NCBI RefSeq assembly: GCF_052113225.1
Contig: NZ_JBFRCT010000002.1
Span: 496,001-560,000, forward strand
Reading direction: 5' to 3'
DNA: 64,000 bases
Origin: Pristimantibacillus sp052113225
Lineage (GTDB): Bacteria; Bacillota; Bacilli; Paenibacillales; Paenibacillaceae
Shown here: piece after piece, positions 33,089 to 41,443 of the stretch
Numbering within the stretch: the stretch's first letter is position 1
How the letters are laid out: each line of letters starts with the position of its first letter
The notes under the pieces: generated by a model
Databases searched by the model: none
Told to the model about the DNA's origin: nothing
Seen by the model: only the letters and a program-made list of their open reading frames with translations
Program-made: the position numbers and the translations under genes

Positions 33089-35077
33089 ATGGGAAAAGAT
33101 AACAAAACCTTTTATATTACGACACCGATTTATTATCCAAGTGATAAGCTTCATATCGGTCATGCGTACACAACAGTAGCTGGCGATGCAATGGCTCGCT
33201 ACAAACGTCTTCGCGGCTATGATGTATGGTATTTGACAGGTACTGATGAGCATGGTCAGAAGATTGAACGTAATGCGAAGGATAAGAATAAATCTCCTCA
33301 GCAATTCGTCGACGATATCGTGGTAGGTATTAAAGAGCTCTGGTCGAAGCTGGAGATCTCCAACAATGATTTCATTCGTACGACGGAGCCCCGTCATAAA
33401 GAAGCAGTAGAGAAGATTTTTGCGCAATTGCTGAAGCAGGATGATATTTATAAAGGAGAATATGAAGGCTGGTACTGTACACCATGCGAATCATTCTTCC
33501 TGGAGCGTCAGCTTGTAAATGGCAACTGCCCAGATTGCGGACGTCCTGTTGAACTCGTGAAGGAAGAGAGCTACTTCTTCCGGATGAGCAAATACGCCGA
33601 CCGCCTTCTGAAGCACTATGAAGAGAATCCGGAGTTCATTCAACCAGAATCACGCAAGAATGAGATGATTAATAACTTTATTAAGCCAGGCCTCGAGGAT
33701 CTTGCGGTATCCCGCACAACTTTCGATTGGGGTATCAAGGTTCCTGGTGATCCGAAGCATGTGATCTATGTTTGGATTGATGCTTTGTCTAACTATATTA
33801 CTGCGCTGGGTTATGGGGCAGAGGGTACGACCAAGGATTTGTACGACCGTTTCTGGCCGGCGGATGTTCACTTGGTTGGCAAGGAGATCGTTCGTTTCCA
33901 TACGATCTATTGGCCAATCATGCTGATGGCTCTTGGACTGCCGCTTCCGAAGAAAGTATTCGCGCACGGCTGGCTTCTGATGAAGGATGGTAAAATGTCG
34001 AAGTCGAAGGGTAATGTGGTTGATCCAGTAACCCTAATCGACCGTTATGGTCTTGATGCGGTTCGCTACTACTTGCTTCGTGAAGTACCGTTTGGTTCAG
34101 ATGGAACATTCACGCCAGAGAACTTCGTTGACCGGATCAACTTCGATCTGGCTAATGACTTGGGCAACCTGCTCAACCGTACCGTTGCGATGATTGACAA
34201 ATATTTTGAAGGCGAGATTCCGGCTTATGGCGGGAATGTAACGGAATTTGATGAGTCCCTTCAAGTGCTGGCGGCAGAAACGGTTCGCCAGGTCGAAGCT
34301 TCGATGGAGACAATGGAATTCTCGGTTGCCTTAGCGGCAATTTGGCAGTTTGTCAGCCGTACAAATAAATATATTGATGAGACTTCCCCTTGGGCACTCG
34401 CAAAGGACGAAGCGAAAAAAGGTGAGCTTGCCTCTGTTATGTATCACCTAGCGGAGTCACTTCGTATCATCTCGATTCTGCTTCAACCGTTCTTGACTCA
34501 TGGTCCTCGTGAACTGTGGCGTCAGCTTGGTCTTGAAGAAGGCGAGTTAACGGCATGGGAAAGCACGAAGCAATTCGGCAAGCTGCCTGGCGGAACACGC
34601 GTTAGCAAAGGCGCACCTGTCTTCCCGCGTCTGGATGCAGCCGAAGAGGTTGCTTACATCGCTGCGGCAATGGGCGGAGGGACTGCTGTTAAGGTGGAAG
34701 TTGCTGCACCTGCAGCCGAGAATGCTGCTCCTGAAGTAGAAGTTGAATCGAAAGAAGAAATCGGTATTGAAGATTTCGGTAAAGTTGAGCTTCGAGTTGC
34801 CCAAGTTATTGCCGCTGAGCCTGTGAAGAAAGCGGATAAGCTGCTGAAGCTGCAGCTTGATCTTGGTTATGAGCAGCGCCAAGTCGTATCTGGTATTGCG
34901 AAATTTTACACGCCTGAGCAAATGGTCGGACGCAAAGTGATTTGTGTCACGAACCTGAAGCCGGTGAAGCTTCGTGGTGAATTGTCCCAAGGGATGATTC
35001 TGGCAGCCTCCCATGGTGATCAGCTTACTCTTGCGACGGTACCAGATGACATGCCTAACGGTGCTATCGTTAAATAA
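33089..35077 (+). CDS. metG: Methionyl-tRNA synthetase
   Basis: A 662-residue class I synthetase. The HIGH motif is KLHIGHAYTT near residue 20, the zinc knuckle is CTPCESFF...GNCPDCG (about 130-150), and KMSKS is in DGKMSKSKGN near residue 303. A C-terminal EMAPII/Trbp111-type tRNA-binding domain (IEDFGKVELRVAQVIAAEPV and on) occupies about the last 110 residues, joined by an Ala/Glu-rich linker. The start at 33089 has GGAGG 8 bases upstream; earlier in-frame ATG codons lack one. Expression is controlled by the upstream T-box. Confidence 0.97.
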   Translation: MGKDNKTFYITTPIYYPSDKLHIGHAYTTVAGDAMARYKRLRGYDVWYLTGTDEHGQKIERNAKDKNKSPQQFVDDIVVGIKELWSKLEISNNDFIRTTEPRHKEAVEKIFAQLLKQDDIYKGEYEGWYCTPCESFFLERQLVNGNCPDCGRPVELVKEESYFFRMSKYADRLLKHYEENPEFIQPESRKNEMINNFIKPGLEDLAVSRTTFDWGIKVPGDPKHVIYVWIDALSNYITALGYGAEGTTKDLYDRFWPADVHLVGKEIVRFHTIYWPIMLMALGLPLPKKVFAHGWLLMKDGKMSKSKGNVVDPVTLIDRYGLDAVRYYLLREVPFGSDGTFTPENFVDRINFDLANDLGNLLNRTVAMIDKYFEGEIPAYGGNVTEFDESLQVLAAETVRQVEASMETMEFSVALAAIWQFVSRTNKYIDETSPWALAKDEAKKGELASVMYHLAESLRIISILLQPFLTHGPRELWRQLGLEEGELTAWESTKQFGKLPGGTRVSKGAPVFPRLDAAEEVAYIAAAMGGGTAVKVEVAAPAAENAAPEVEVESKEEIGIEDFGKVELRVAQVIAAEPVKKADKLLKLQLDLGYEQRQVVSGIAKFYTPEQMVGRKVICVTNLKPVKLRGELSQGMILAASHGDQLTLATVPDDMPNGAIVK

Positions 35078-35094
35078 GGAAACAAATGCAAGGG

Positions 35095-35132
35095 AGAACC
35101 GCCCGGATCTTATGATCCGCGGCGGTTCTTTT
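35095..35132 (+). terminator. Intrinsic terminator of metG
   Basis: The nested stem AGAACCGCC...GGCGGTTCT contains an inner CGGATC/GATCCG and is followed by T residues. Confidence 0.88.
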
Positions 35133-35206
35133 GTATTTACGTATGTGCAGGTCCAAGCGTGTAAATAGTAGATAATAGGTTAACTTCAATTATTTCATAT
35201 TGTGGG

Positions 35207-35235
35207 TTGACAGGGTTTAAACCCACTCGTATAAT
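35207..35235 (+). promoter_or_regulatory. Consensus SigA promoter of znuACB
   Basis: TTGACA at 35207-35212 and TATAAT at 35230-35235 are exactly 17 bases apart, both perfect consensus hexamers. A promoter this strong implies tight repression, consistent with the overlapping Zur-like operator. Confidence 0.88.
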
Positions 35236-35242
35236 CTTAAAC

Positions 35243-35260
35243 GTAATAGTAACGATTACT
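35243..35260 (+). promoter_or_regulatory. Candidate Zur operator
   Basis: The dyad AGTAA-CGA-TTACT (35248-35260), within GTAATAGTAACGATTAC, lies over the predicted transcription start of znuACB. It resembles Bacillus Zur boxes built on TAAT...ATTA with CG. zur itself lies 3 kb upstream. Confidence 0.65.
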
Positions 35261-35287
35261 AAAAAGAAACGATTGGAGATTATACGA

Positions 35288-36235
35288 ATGCGTTATATCA
35301 AAAATATTGGCCTTCTTTTTATTGCAATAACGGTATTTCTGGCGGCATGCGGGAGTAATTCGAATAAGGAGCTTGTCGAAGGCAAGACGAATGTGGTGAC
35401 CAGCTTTTATCCGCTATATTATTTGGCATCAGAGATTGGCGGCGACAACGTAAATGTCGTAAACTTAATACCGGCTGGTGTCGAGCCACATGATTGGACA
35501 CCAAAGAGTCAAGATTTGACGATCGCTTCGAAAGCACAGCTATTCCTGTACAATGGCGCGGGACTTGAAGGCTGGACAGATGATTTCTTGACAGGTCTGC
35601 CTAAGAACAGCGGTCTCGTTGCGGCAGAAATGAGCAAAGGGATTGAAATGATTCATGGTAATCCGGAAGAAGATGAGCATGAAGATGATGGTCATGATCA
35701 TGACCATGATCTGGATGTTGATCCGCATACCTGGGTAAGCCCAAAATCTGCTATAATTATGGCTGCTAATGTAAGAGACAGCTTAGTTCAGGCGGATGCT
35801 GCTCATAAAGATGAGTTTGAGGCTAACTATAAGGAACTTGTAGGTAAGCTTGAGGCACTGAATGATGAGTTCGAGTCCAAATTAGCAACTGCTCCACATT
35901 ATACGATTGTCGTATCCCATCAAGCTTTTGGTTATTTGGCAAGGGATTACGGTTTGAAGCAAATCGCCATAACTGGCCTATCTCCTGATGCAGAGCCGCG
36001 TCCTCAAGATCTGCTGAATGTAGCTAAGCTCGTGAAATCGGAAGGCATCAAATATATTTACTTTGAAGAGCTGGTCTCCCGTGATTTGGCCAATACGATT
36101 GCCGATGAGACAAATACAGAGCTGCTCGTGCTTAATCCTATTGAAGGTCTTACACCAAAACAGGAAAAAGCAGGCGAAGATTACTTAAGTCTGATGGAAC
36201 AAAATCTGCAAAACTTATTAACAGGATTGCAATAA
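35288..36235 (+). CDS. znuA: Zinc ABC transporter substrate-binding lipoprotein
   Basis: A 315-residue cluster A-I binding protein, exported and lipidated (signal RYIKNIGLLFIAITVFLAAC with lipobox LAAC). It captures Zn2+ outside the membrane. Metal ligand histidines are in VEPHDWTP, DVDPHTWVSPK and VVSHQAFGYL. The His/Asp-rich loop (about residues 122-141) is characteristic of zinc rather than manganese binding proteins. The ATG at 35288 follows GATTGGAGATTATACGA. It is first in the znuACB operon and probably repressed by Zur. Confidence 0.93.
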   Translation: MRYIKNIGLLFIAITVFLAACGSNSNKELVEGKTNVVTSFYPLYYLASEIGGDNVNVVNLIPAGVEPHDWTPKSQDLTIASKAQLFLYNGAGLEGWTDDFLTGLPKNSGLVAAEMSKGIEMIHGNPEEDEHEDDGHDHDHDLDVDPHTWVSPKSAIIMAANVRDSLVQADAAHKDEFEANYKELVGKLEALNDEFESKLATAPHYTIVVSHQAFGYLARDYGLKQIAITGLSPDAEPRPQDLLNVAKLVKSEGIKYIYFEELVSRDLANTIADETNTELLVLNPIEGLTPKQEKAGEDYLSLMEQNLQNLLTGLQ

Positions 36236-36271
36236 AAACATGATTCGAAAGATCCAGAAAGGAGGGCAACG

Positions 36272-37072
36272 ATGCAAAATTCCACTTGTCATCAAGATAT
36301 AATTACCCTTGAGGATGTATCCTTTTCCTATCAGAATCAAGTGGTTCATAAAGGGCTTAATTTCTCAGTAAAAGAAAGAGATTTCATCGGACTTATTGGT
36401 TCAAATGGTGCAGGCAAAACAACCTTGCTGCGTATGATCGTTGGTCTGCTTAAGCCGGAGAGCGGTACAATAAGGCTGTTCGGTCAGCCTGTCTCTCAGT
36501 TCAAACAATGGGATAGAATTGGTTATGTCCCGCAAAAGAATTCCTTTAACCCTTTGTTCCCGGCAACGGTTCGGGAAGTAGTATTATCCGGCTTGTACAG
36601 CCGCAATAAACTGTTCCGTAAAATTACGAAGGCTGACCAGAAAAAATGTGATGATGCGCTCCATGCAATGAACATAGAAGATTTGGCTATGAAGCGGATC
36701 GGTGAGTTGTCCGGTGGACAGCAGCAACGTGTATTTCTCGCCAGAGCACTCATCAATAACCCGTCCTTGCTTATCTTGGATGAACCTACAGTTGGCATTG
36801 ACTCGGAGACACAGGAAGGCTTCTTCCATATGATCAAGCACATGCATCAGCATCATAATATTACGTTCCTGATGGTATCGCATGATATGGAAATGATTCG
36901 GTCCTATCTGGGCCAGCAGCCTGCAGTGGAGAGCGGCAAGCTGAAATTTTACAAGAAGCATTCGCATGAATTGCAGGATTGTGTAGAGAATGATCTGACG
37001 CATAGCTTGAGGGAGCTTCGTCAGCAAATGGAGAGCAGGAGAGAGGTAGTTACGGTTGGAGATCTTAGCTAG
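36272..37072 (+). CDS. znuC: Zinc ABC transporter ATP-binding protein
   Basis: A 266-residue ATPase with Walker A GSNGAGKTTLL, signature LSGGQQQRVFLARAL, Walker B LLILDEPTVGID and the switch His in MVSHDMEMI. It energises zinc import through ZnuB. AGAAAGGAGGGCAACG gives a strong ribosome-binding site. It overlaps znuB by 17 bases. The C-terminal 50 residues are charged and variable. Confidence 0.94.
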   Translation: MQNSTCHQDIITLEDVSFSYQNQVVHKGLNFSVKERDFIGLIGSNGAGKTTLLRMIVGLLKPESGTIRLFGQPVSQFKQWDRIGYVPQKNSFNPLFPATVREVVLSGLYSRNKLFRKITKADQKKCDDALHAMNIEDLAMKRIGELSGGQQQRVFLARALINNPSLLILDEPTVGIDSETQEGFFHMIKHMHQHHNITFLMVSHDMEMIRSYLGQQPAVESGKLKFYKKHSHELQDCVENDLTHSLRELRQQMESRREVVTVGDLS

Positions 37073-37865
37073 TGATTTTTTTCAACGGGCGCTTATTGGG
37101 GGCGTGCTGATCGGGATTACGGCTCCACTTATGGGAATCTTCCTCGTTCTGCGCCGTTTATCGATGATTGGAGATACGCTGTCTCATGTATCCATAGCTG
37201 GGGTAGCCTTAGGTTTCCTGGTTGGCGTATATCCGGTAGCGGTTGGTTTATTATTCGCGATTATTGCTTCCTTCTTTATTGAGAAGCTGCGGAAAACGTA
37301 CAAATCCTATGCGGAATTGTCGATTGCTATTATTATGTCTGGTGGTGTAGCTCTTGCATCGATTATGTTCACGATGGGAAGAGGCTATAACGTAAATGTG
37401 AATGGGTATTTGTTCGGGAGTATTCTTACCTTGAATGATACGGATTTGATTACGATTGCCGTTGTAACAGTAGTGGTGCTGGTGGCTATCCGTACACAGC
37501 TGAAAGAGCTGTTTCTGCTTACTTTTGACGAGGATGCAGCAGCTGTAAGCGGCTTGCCCGTTCGGTTCTATAATGTTATGATTAGCGTGCTTACCGCACT
37601 TGTTATTAGTGCTTCTATCAAAATCGTAGGGGCCTTGCTGGTATCAGCCTTGCTGACGATACCCGCTGCTTGCAGCTTAATAATCGCCCGCAGTTTCCGG
37701 CAAAGTGTGATTACAGTTGTTATAATTGGTGAGCTTGCTGTCGTTGCTGGTCTGATGATAGCAGGAGTATGGAACCTCGCGCCGGGCGGTACAATCGTAT
37801 TGCTGCTGATCGCGATTATGCTTATCCTTATGCTGGTAAAGCGTGGCATACGGTTAGGCAGTTAA
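37056..37865 (+). CDS. znuB: Zinc ABC transporter permease
   Basis: A 269-residue membrane protein of the ABC-3 family with about eight transmembrane segments. GGVLIGITAPLMGIFLVLRRLSMIGDTLSH at the N-terminus (residues about 14-43) is the family hallmark. The TTG at 37056 lies within the znuC 3' end behind GAGAGAGGTAG, indicating coupling. It forms the channel of the importer. Confidence 0.92.
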   Translation: MEILASDFFQRALIGGVLIGITAPLMGIFLVLRRLSMIGDTLSHVSIAGVALGFLVGVYPVAVGLLFAIIASFFIEKLRKTYKSYAELSIAIIMSGGVALASIMFTMGRGYNVNVNGYLFGSILTLNDTDLITIAVVTVVVLVAIRTQLKELFLLTFDEDAAAVSGLPVRFYNVMISVLTALVISASIKIVGALLVSALLTIPAACSLIIARSFRQSVITVVIIGELAVVAGLMIAGVWNLAPGGTIVLLLIAIMLILMLVKRGIRLGS

Positions 37866-37887
37866 CTTTGGGTTGAGGTGTATAACT

Positions 37888-38604
37888 TTGGATAATATTA
37901 ATGTATGGCTGGCGTTTGGCGCCGGCTTTGCTTCATTTATTTCACCATGCTGCCTGCCTTTATATCCATCTTATTTATCTTACATAACCGGTATTTCCGT
38001 AAGTGATCTGAAACAGAATAACCACACCTCCCACATGAGAATGAGAACGATGACACATACGTTTTTCTTCATTCTAGGGTTTTGTACGGTGTATTACACG
38101 CTTGGGTATGGCTCCAATGTGTTTGCGGAATTTTTCAGCCAATATGAATCGCTTATCCGTAAATTATCAGCCATATTGATTGTATTGATGGGTTTATTCC
38201 TCGTTGGTATATTTCAGCCGCAGGTGTTGATGAAGGAACGCCGTTTCAACATTGATCCGACTAAGAAGACAGGATACATTGGTTCCTTTATTTTTGGTAT
38301 TGGTTTCTCTGCTGGCTGGACACCATGTATTGGACCGGCATTAACAGCGATCCTTGCTTTGGCTGCTTCGAAGCCAGGGACATGGTTTGAACTGACAACA
38401 GCGTATGCACTAGGCTTTGCGATCCCATTCTTCGCTTTAGCCTTTTTCCTTGGTTCAGCACGTTGGCTGCTGAAATATTCCACGGTTGTAATGCGTATTG
38501 GCGGGGGCGTCATGGTGCTGATGGGGATCCTGCTGTTTACAGACCAAATGACAAAAATTACGATTTGGCTGAACCAAGTGACACCAGCTTTTATGAAGTT
38601 TTAA
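37888..38604 (+). CDS. ccdA: Cytochrome c biogenesis protein CcdA
   Basis: A 238-residue membrane protein with six hydrophobic segments, family CcdA/DsbD. It carries reducing power across the membrane to thiol-disulfide proteins such as ResA. The redox cysteines lie in ISPCCLPLYPSYL (helix 1) and GWTPCIGPALTAI (helix 4). The TTG at 37888 follows GGGTTGAGGTG. It begins 22 bases after znuB, so it may share the zinc operon transcript; no terminator is visible between them. Confidence 0.9.
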   Translation: MDNINVWLAFGAGFASFISPCCLPLYPSYLSYITGISVSDLKQNNHTSHMRMRTMTHTFFFILGFCTVYYTLGYGSNVFAEFFSQYESLIRKLSAILIVLMGLFLVGIFQPQVLMKERRFNIDPTKKTGYIGSFIFGIGFSAGWTPCIGPALTAILALAASKPGTWFELTTAYALGFAIPFFALAFFLGSARWLLKYSTVVMRIGGGVMVLMGILLFTDQMTKITIWLNQVTPAFMKF

Positions 38605-38627
38605 TGGAAGAACGCAGGCTGATCGGC

Positions 38628-38657
38628 TTGCAGAGGCATTAAAAATCGTTGTATGAT
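38628..38657 (+). promoter_or_regulatory. SigA promoter of mntR
   Basis: TTGCAG at 38628-38633 and TATGAT at 38652-38657 are 18 bases apart, about 55 bases before the mntR start. Confidence 0.6.
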
Positions 38658-38712
38658 ACTAAGAGTAACGCCATAAGACAAGGTGTAGAATGCAGGGTTA
38701 GGGGGTTCTTCA

Positions 38713-39135
38713 TTGCCGACTCCGAGCATGGAAGACTACTTGGAACGTATTTATAAGCTTATTGATGAGAAAGGCTATGCGCGCGTTTCGGATATAGCCG
38801 AAGGGCTTGAAGTGCATCCTTCATCTGTCACCAAGATGATTCAGAAGCTGGATAAAGACAATTATTTGATCTATGAGAAGTACCGTGGACTTGTTCTGAC
38901 GAGCAAAGGGAAGAAGATGGGCAAACGACTGGTTGACCGTCATCACTTGCTCGAATCGTTCCTAACGATTATCGGTGTACAGGAAGAGAACATCTATCGC
39001 GATGTCGAAGGCATCGAGCATCATTTGAGCTGGGACTCGATTACTTGTATCGAGACGCTAGTTGAATATTTTAATCGTGAGCAATCTCGCTTGGACGAGC
39101 TGAGAGGGATCCGGTCTGAATTAGAAACCGAGTAA
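38713..39135 (+). CDS. mntR: Manganese transport regulator MntR (DtxR family)
   Basis: A 140-residue DtxR/MntR metalloregulator that represses Mn2+ uptake genes when Mn2+ is bound. The winged helix is SDIAEGLEVHPSSVTKMIQK. Metal ligands are recognisable in the N-terminal TPSMEDYLE (Asp/Glu), RHHLLESFL and DVEGIEHHLSW (His and Glu). The pattern is almost residue-for-residue that of B. subtilis MntR. The TTG start follows TTAGGGGG. As in B. subtilis it leads the yqhO-efp block, here separated from yqhO by a repeat and a glycosylase-like gene. Confidence 0.94.
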   Translation: MPTPSMEDYLERIYKLIDEKGYARVSDIAEGLEVHPSSVTKMIQKLDKDNYLIYEKYRGLVLTSKGKKMGKRLVDRHHLLESFLTIIGVQEENIYRDVEGIEHHLSWDSITCIETLVEYFNREQSRLDELRGIRSELETE

Positions 39136-39164
39136 AAGCTCGCCGCTTGCGGCGGGCTTTTTTA
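39134..39164 (+). terminator. Intrinsic terminator of mntR
   Basis: GC(T)CGCCGC pairs with GCGGCGGGC around a 3-4 base loop, flanked by AAAA and six T residues, immediately after the mntR stop. Confidence 0.85.
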
Positions 39165-39207
39165 GTTGCCTGGAAGTTAGCTTGAGCAGACTGCGTGCTT
39201 GGGGCAC

Positions 39208-39315
39208 GGGGTATCTCCTTACGGCCGCTGTTGTCCGGGTATTGCTCGAATTATACTCGCTGAGGTTGCAATACCCGGACAAAGGCGAACGCTACGCTCC
39301 TTCAGGAGATACCCC
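39208..39315 (+). repeat. 110-bp two-stem intergenic element, copy C
   Basis: The outer arms GGGGTATCTCCT (39208-39219) and AGGAGATACCCC (39304-39315) are perfectly paired. The 15-bp inner stem (39231-39245 with 39268-39282) is also perfect. The 22-nt loop contains GAATTATA. Junctions CCGCTG and AAAGGCGAACGCTACGCTCC match copy A at conserved positions while both stems differ in sequence. It lies right after the mntR terminator. Confidence 0.82.
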
Positions 39316-39404
39316 TTAGCCCCGGCGCCTTCGTCTGCCGCTAACGGCAGGCAACACAGTCAGCCCGCCGCGAAAGCTGCGAGCTAATGGGATCAGGACA
39401 GGGG

Positions 39405-39434
39405 GGAGCTTCGCTATGGAAACAGCGAAGCTCC
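39405..39434. terminator. Hairpin terminating the minus-strand glycosylase gene
   Basis: GGAGCTTCGCT pairs perfectly with AGCGAAGCTCC around 8 bases. It lies 18 bases beyond the stop of the convergent minus-strand gene. The minus-strand side is followed by CCCCCC rather than T residues, so efficiency is uncertain. Confidence 0.5.
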
Positions 39435-39451
39435 TTGTATTCTCCTCAGTA

Positions 39452-40033
39452 TTAGGTTAACCCAAGTATATCCCTGATTAGTTCTCTTATTTCTGGCATA
39501 CGCTTCTTTTCGAATGCTGGATGAGCTTTAAACCAGCGAATATTCAGAGGCGAGGGATGGGGAAGCACAACAGCAGGTTTATTATTAAGCGTGTTATTTT
39601 TAAAGATCAAATCTTCAAAACTTTCATTTGGAAAAAGGTATTTTGCCGCTCTTGCACCGATGATGATATAAAGCTGGTTATCTACCATTTCAATCTCTCT
39701 CGCCAGCCATTTATTCGCACAAGCAAGAGGTGGAGGGTTATCGCCGCCTTTTGGATGTTTACCTGGGAAACAGTGAGCGATCGCCGTAATATAAAAGTTA
39801 TCTTCATTGTAAAAGATGTCATCTGTAATTTGATACCACTGGTATTTTAACTTCGCTCCTGATGGGTCATTGAACGGTAAGCCGGTCTCATGAACCTTCT
39901 TGGAGGGCGCTTGACTGATCTGCATAATCTTCGACCGTTCTTTCCCGTGAAAGATCGGATTCGGTGTAAAGCCAAACTTTTGCTTACAATCCTGGCATGT
40001 TGTTATTTGATCTTTTAGTTCATTAAATCTCAT
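39452..40033 (-). CDS. Uracil-DNA glycosylase superfamily protein
   Basis: A 193-residue protein with the UDG-superfamily fold signature: an N-terminal CQDCKQKFGF metal- or cluster-like Cys pair, the region SQAPSKKVHETGLPFNDPSG (motif 1-like), ITAIAHCFPGK, and the C-terminal VLPHPSPLNIRWF (motif 2-like HPSPLN). Only one clear CxxC pair is seen, so an Fe-S cluster as in family 4 enzymes is uncertain. The ATG at 40033 follows ATGGAGATAAAACA; the frame runs further upstream without a start signal. It may excise uracil or a related base. Confidence 0.8.
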   Translation of the reverse strand: MRFNELKDQITTCQDCKQKFGFTPNPIFHGKERSKIMQISQAPSKKVHETGLPFNDPSGAKLKYQWYQITDDIFYNEDNFYITAIAHCFPGKHPKGGDNPPPLACANKWLAREIEMVDNQLYIIIGARAAKYLFPNESFEDLIFKNNTLNNKPAVVLPHPSPLNIRWFKAHPAFEKKRMPEIRELIRDILGLT

Positions 40034-40187
40034 TGTTTTATCTCCATTGCCTACATATTTGTCTCTAGGTATTATTCCTAATATATATTTTCTCACAAAC
40101 CCTAACATGTAGACAATTCTCCTCGGCATATATACTTTTGATGGGAGCCGAATCGACACTGCTTCCGTTGTCCGGGGGGATGCGGAA

Positions 40188-41126
40188 GTGAAGATTAATG
40201 CAGTGTTCGAAGGTGGCGGAGTGAAGGGGATATCGCTGGCTGGAGCAGTCAGGGCGGCGGAGATGCAGGGAATTGGGTTTGAGCAGGTTGCAGGTACATC
40301 AAGCGGAGCTATCATTGCAGCAATGCTTGCGGCGGGCTACAGTGGTCTTGAAATTAAACGGATCGTGGAGAATACGCCGTTTTCTACTTTCTTGAAACGG
40401 TCTTTTATCTTCAATATGAAAGTGATTAGTCCAGCCCTTAGGCTGCTGGTGAAGAAGGGGCTGTACAGCGGCGAAGCATTGGAATATTGGGTAATGCGCT
40501 TGATGGAAGCGAAGGGTATTCGGACGTTTGCGGATTTACCTGAGTGTAAGCTTCGGATTGTTGCCTCAGACATTACGAATGGGCGGCTGCTTGTCTTACC
40601 GGAGGATATCAAGATATATGGGATGGATCCGAAGAAGCTTAGTGTCGCGAGAGCGGTGCGCATGAGCGCTAGTATTCCGTATTTCTTCGACCCGGTTGTT
40701 GTTCGTTATTCCAAGCTTTACTCTTCGTTATCCCAAAAGGAGAAGGAGGAGAAAGTGAAGCCTCATCTTCAAGCATATATTGTGGACGGGGGATTACTCA
40801 GCAATTTTCCGCTTTGGCTGTTTGACCGGGAGCAGGCGGGGAGGACGAATCCAGTACCGACGGTAGGGTTTCAAATGGTCGGAAAAAACGACAACGAACC
40901 GCATGAAATACGCGGTCCGTTGTCGATGCTTGAAGCAATATTCGAGACGATGATGCAGGCCCATGATGAACGGTATATTAAGAAATATGCCCGTGATCGA
41001 ACCGTCAAAATTCCTACTTTAGGCATCCGGACTACACAGTTTCATTTACCTGATGGGATGGCAGAGAAGCTGTTTCAGTCCGGATTTAAAGCTGCGAATC
41101 AATTTTTCGAAGGGTTTCGTCAATGA
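40188..41126 (+). CDS. yqhO: Patatin-like phospholipase (YqhO)
   Basis: A 312-residue patatin-family lipid acyl hydrolase. The oxyanion loop FEGGGVKGISLAGA is at the N-terminus, the nucleophile Ser is in GTSSG (about residue 39), and the catalytic Asp is in VDGGLLSNFPLW (about residue 203). The GTG start at 40188 follows CCGGGGGGATGCGGAA. It corresponds to YqhO by position between mntR and yqhP. It overlaps the convergent yqhP by 7 bases. Confidence 0.88.
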   Translation: MKINAVFEGGGVKGISLAGAVRAAEMQGIGFEQVAGTSSGAIIAAMLAAGYSGLEIKRIVENTPFSTFLKRSFIFNMKVISPALRLLVKKGLYSGEALEYWVMRLMEAKGIRTFADLPECKLRIVASDITNGRLLVLPEDIKIYGMDPKKLSVARAVRMSASIPYFFDPVVVRYSKLYSSLSQKEKEEKVKPHLQAYIVDGGLLSNFPLWLFDREQAGRTNPVPTVGFQMVGKNDNEPHEIRGPLSMLEAIFETMMQAHDERYIKKYARDRTVKIPTLGIRTTQFHLPDGMAEKLFQSGFKAANQFFEGFRQ

Positions 41127-41416
41127 TATTTCGGCAGATCATCGTCATCCTTGCCGCCATCGATCACTCGGAATGGCGTACGGCGCGATTTCGGCTTTTG
41201 CCGTGGAGTCGTTCTGGACTGCTTCACAAATGGCTGTTGTCTGACTCGTACATTGCTTCCCCATGTGTTAGGCGGATATTTATATAACAGGAAGATGCCG
41301 CCAAGCACAATAATAGGAATTAGAAACGAAGTTAGATGCTGTCCGATTCCGTACAAAATCCCAATTGCCAGAAGGGTCAGCACAATAATTGAAGATGCGT
41401 TCCATTTCCGCGGCAT
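41120..41416 (-). CDS. yqhP: Small membrane protein YqhP-like
   Basis: A 98-residue protein with two hydrophobic segments (about residues 9-27 and 28-46) and a basic Arg/Pro/Lys-rich cytoplasmic tail ending in DGGKDDDDLPKYH. The assignment to YqhP rests on its position between yqhO and yqhQ, as in B. subtilis, more than on motifs. The ATG follows GACAGGTGGTATC. Function unknown. Confidence 0.68.
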   Translation of the reverse strand: MPRKWNASSIIVLTLLAIGILYGIGQHLTSFLIPIIVLGGIFLLYKYPPNTWGSNVRVRQQPFVKQSRTTPRQKPKSRRTPFRVIDGGKDDDDLPKYH

Positions 41417-41443
41417 GATACCACCTGTCCTTTATTGGAATGA

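Noticed and set aside
40034..40315. N-terminal extension of the UDG-like gene
   Set aside because: The frame is open but lies antisense to the patatin gene start. The ATG at 40033 has the ribosome-binding site and gives the family-like N-terminus.
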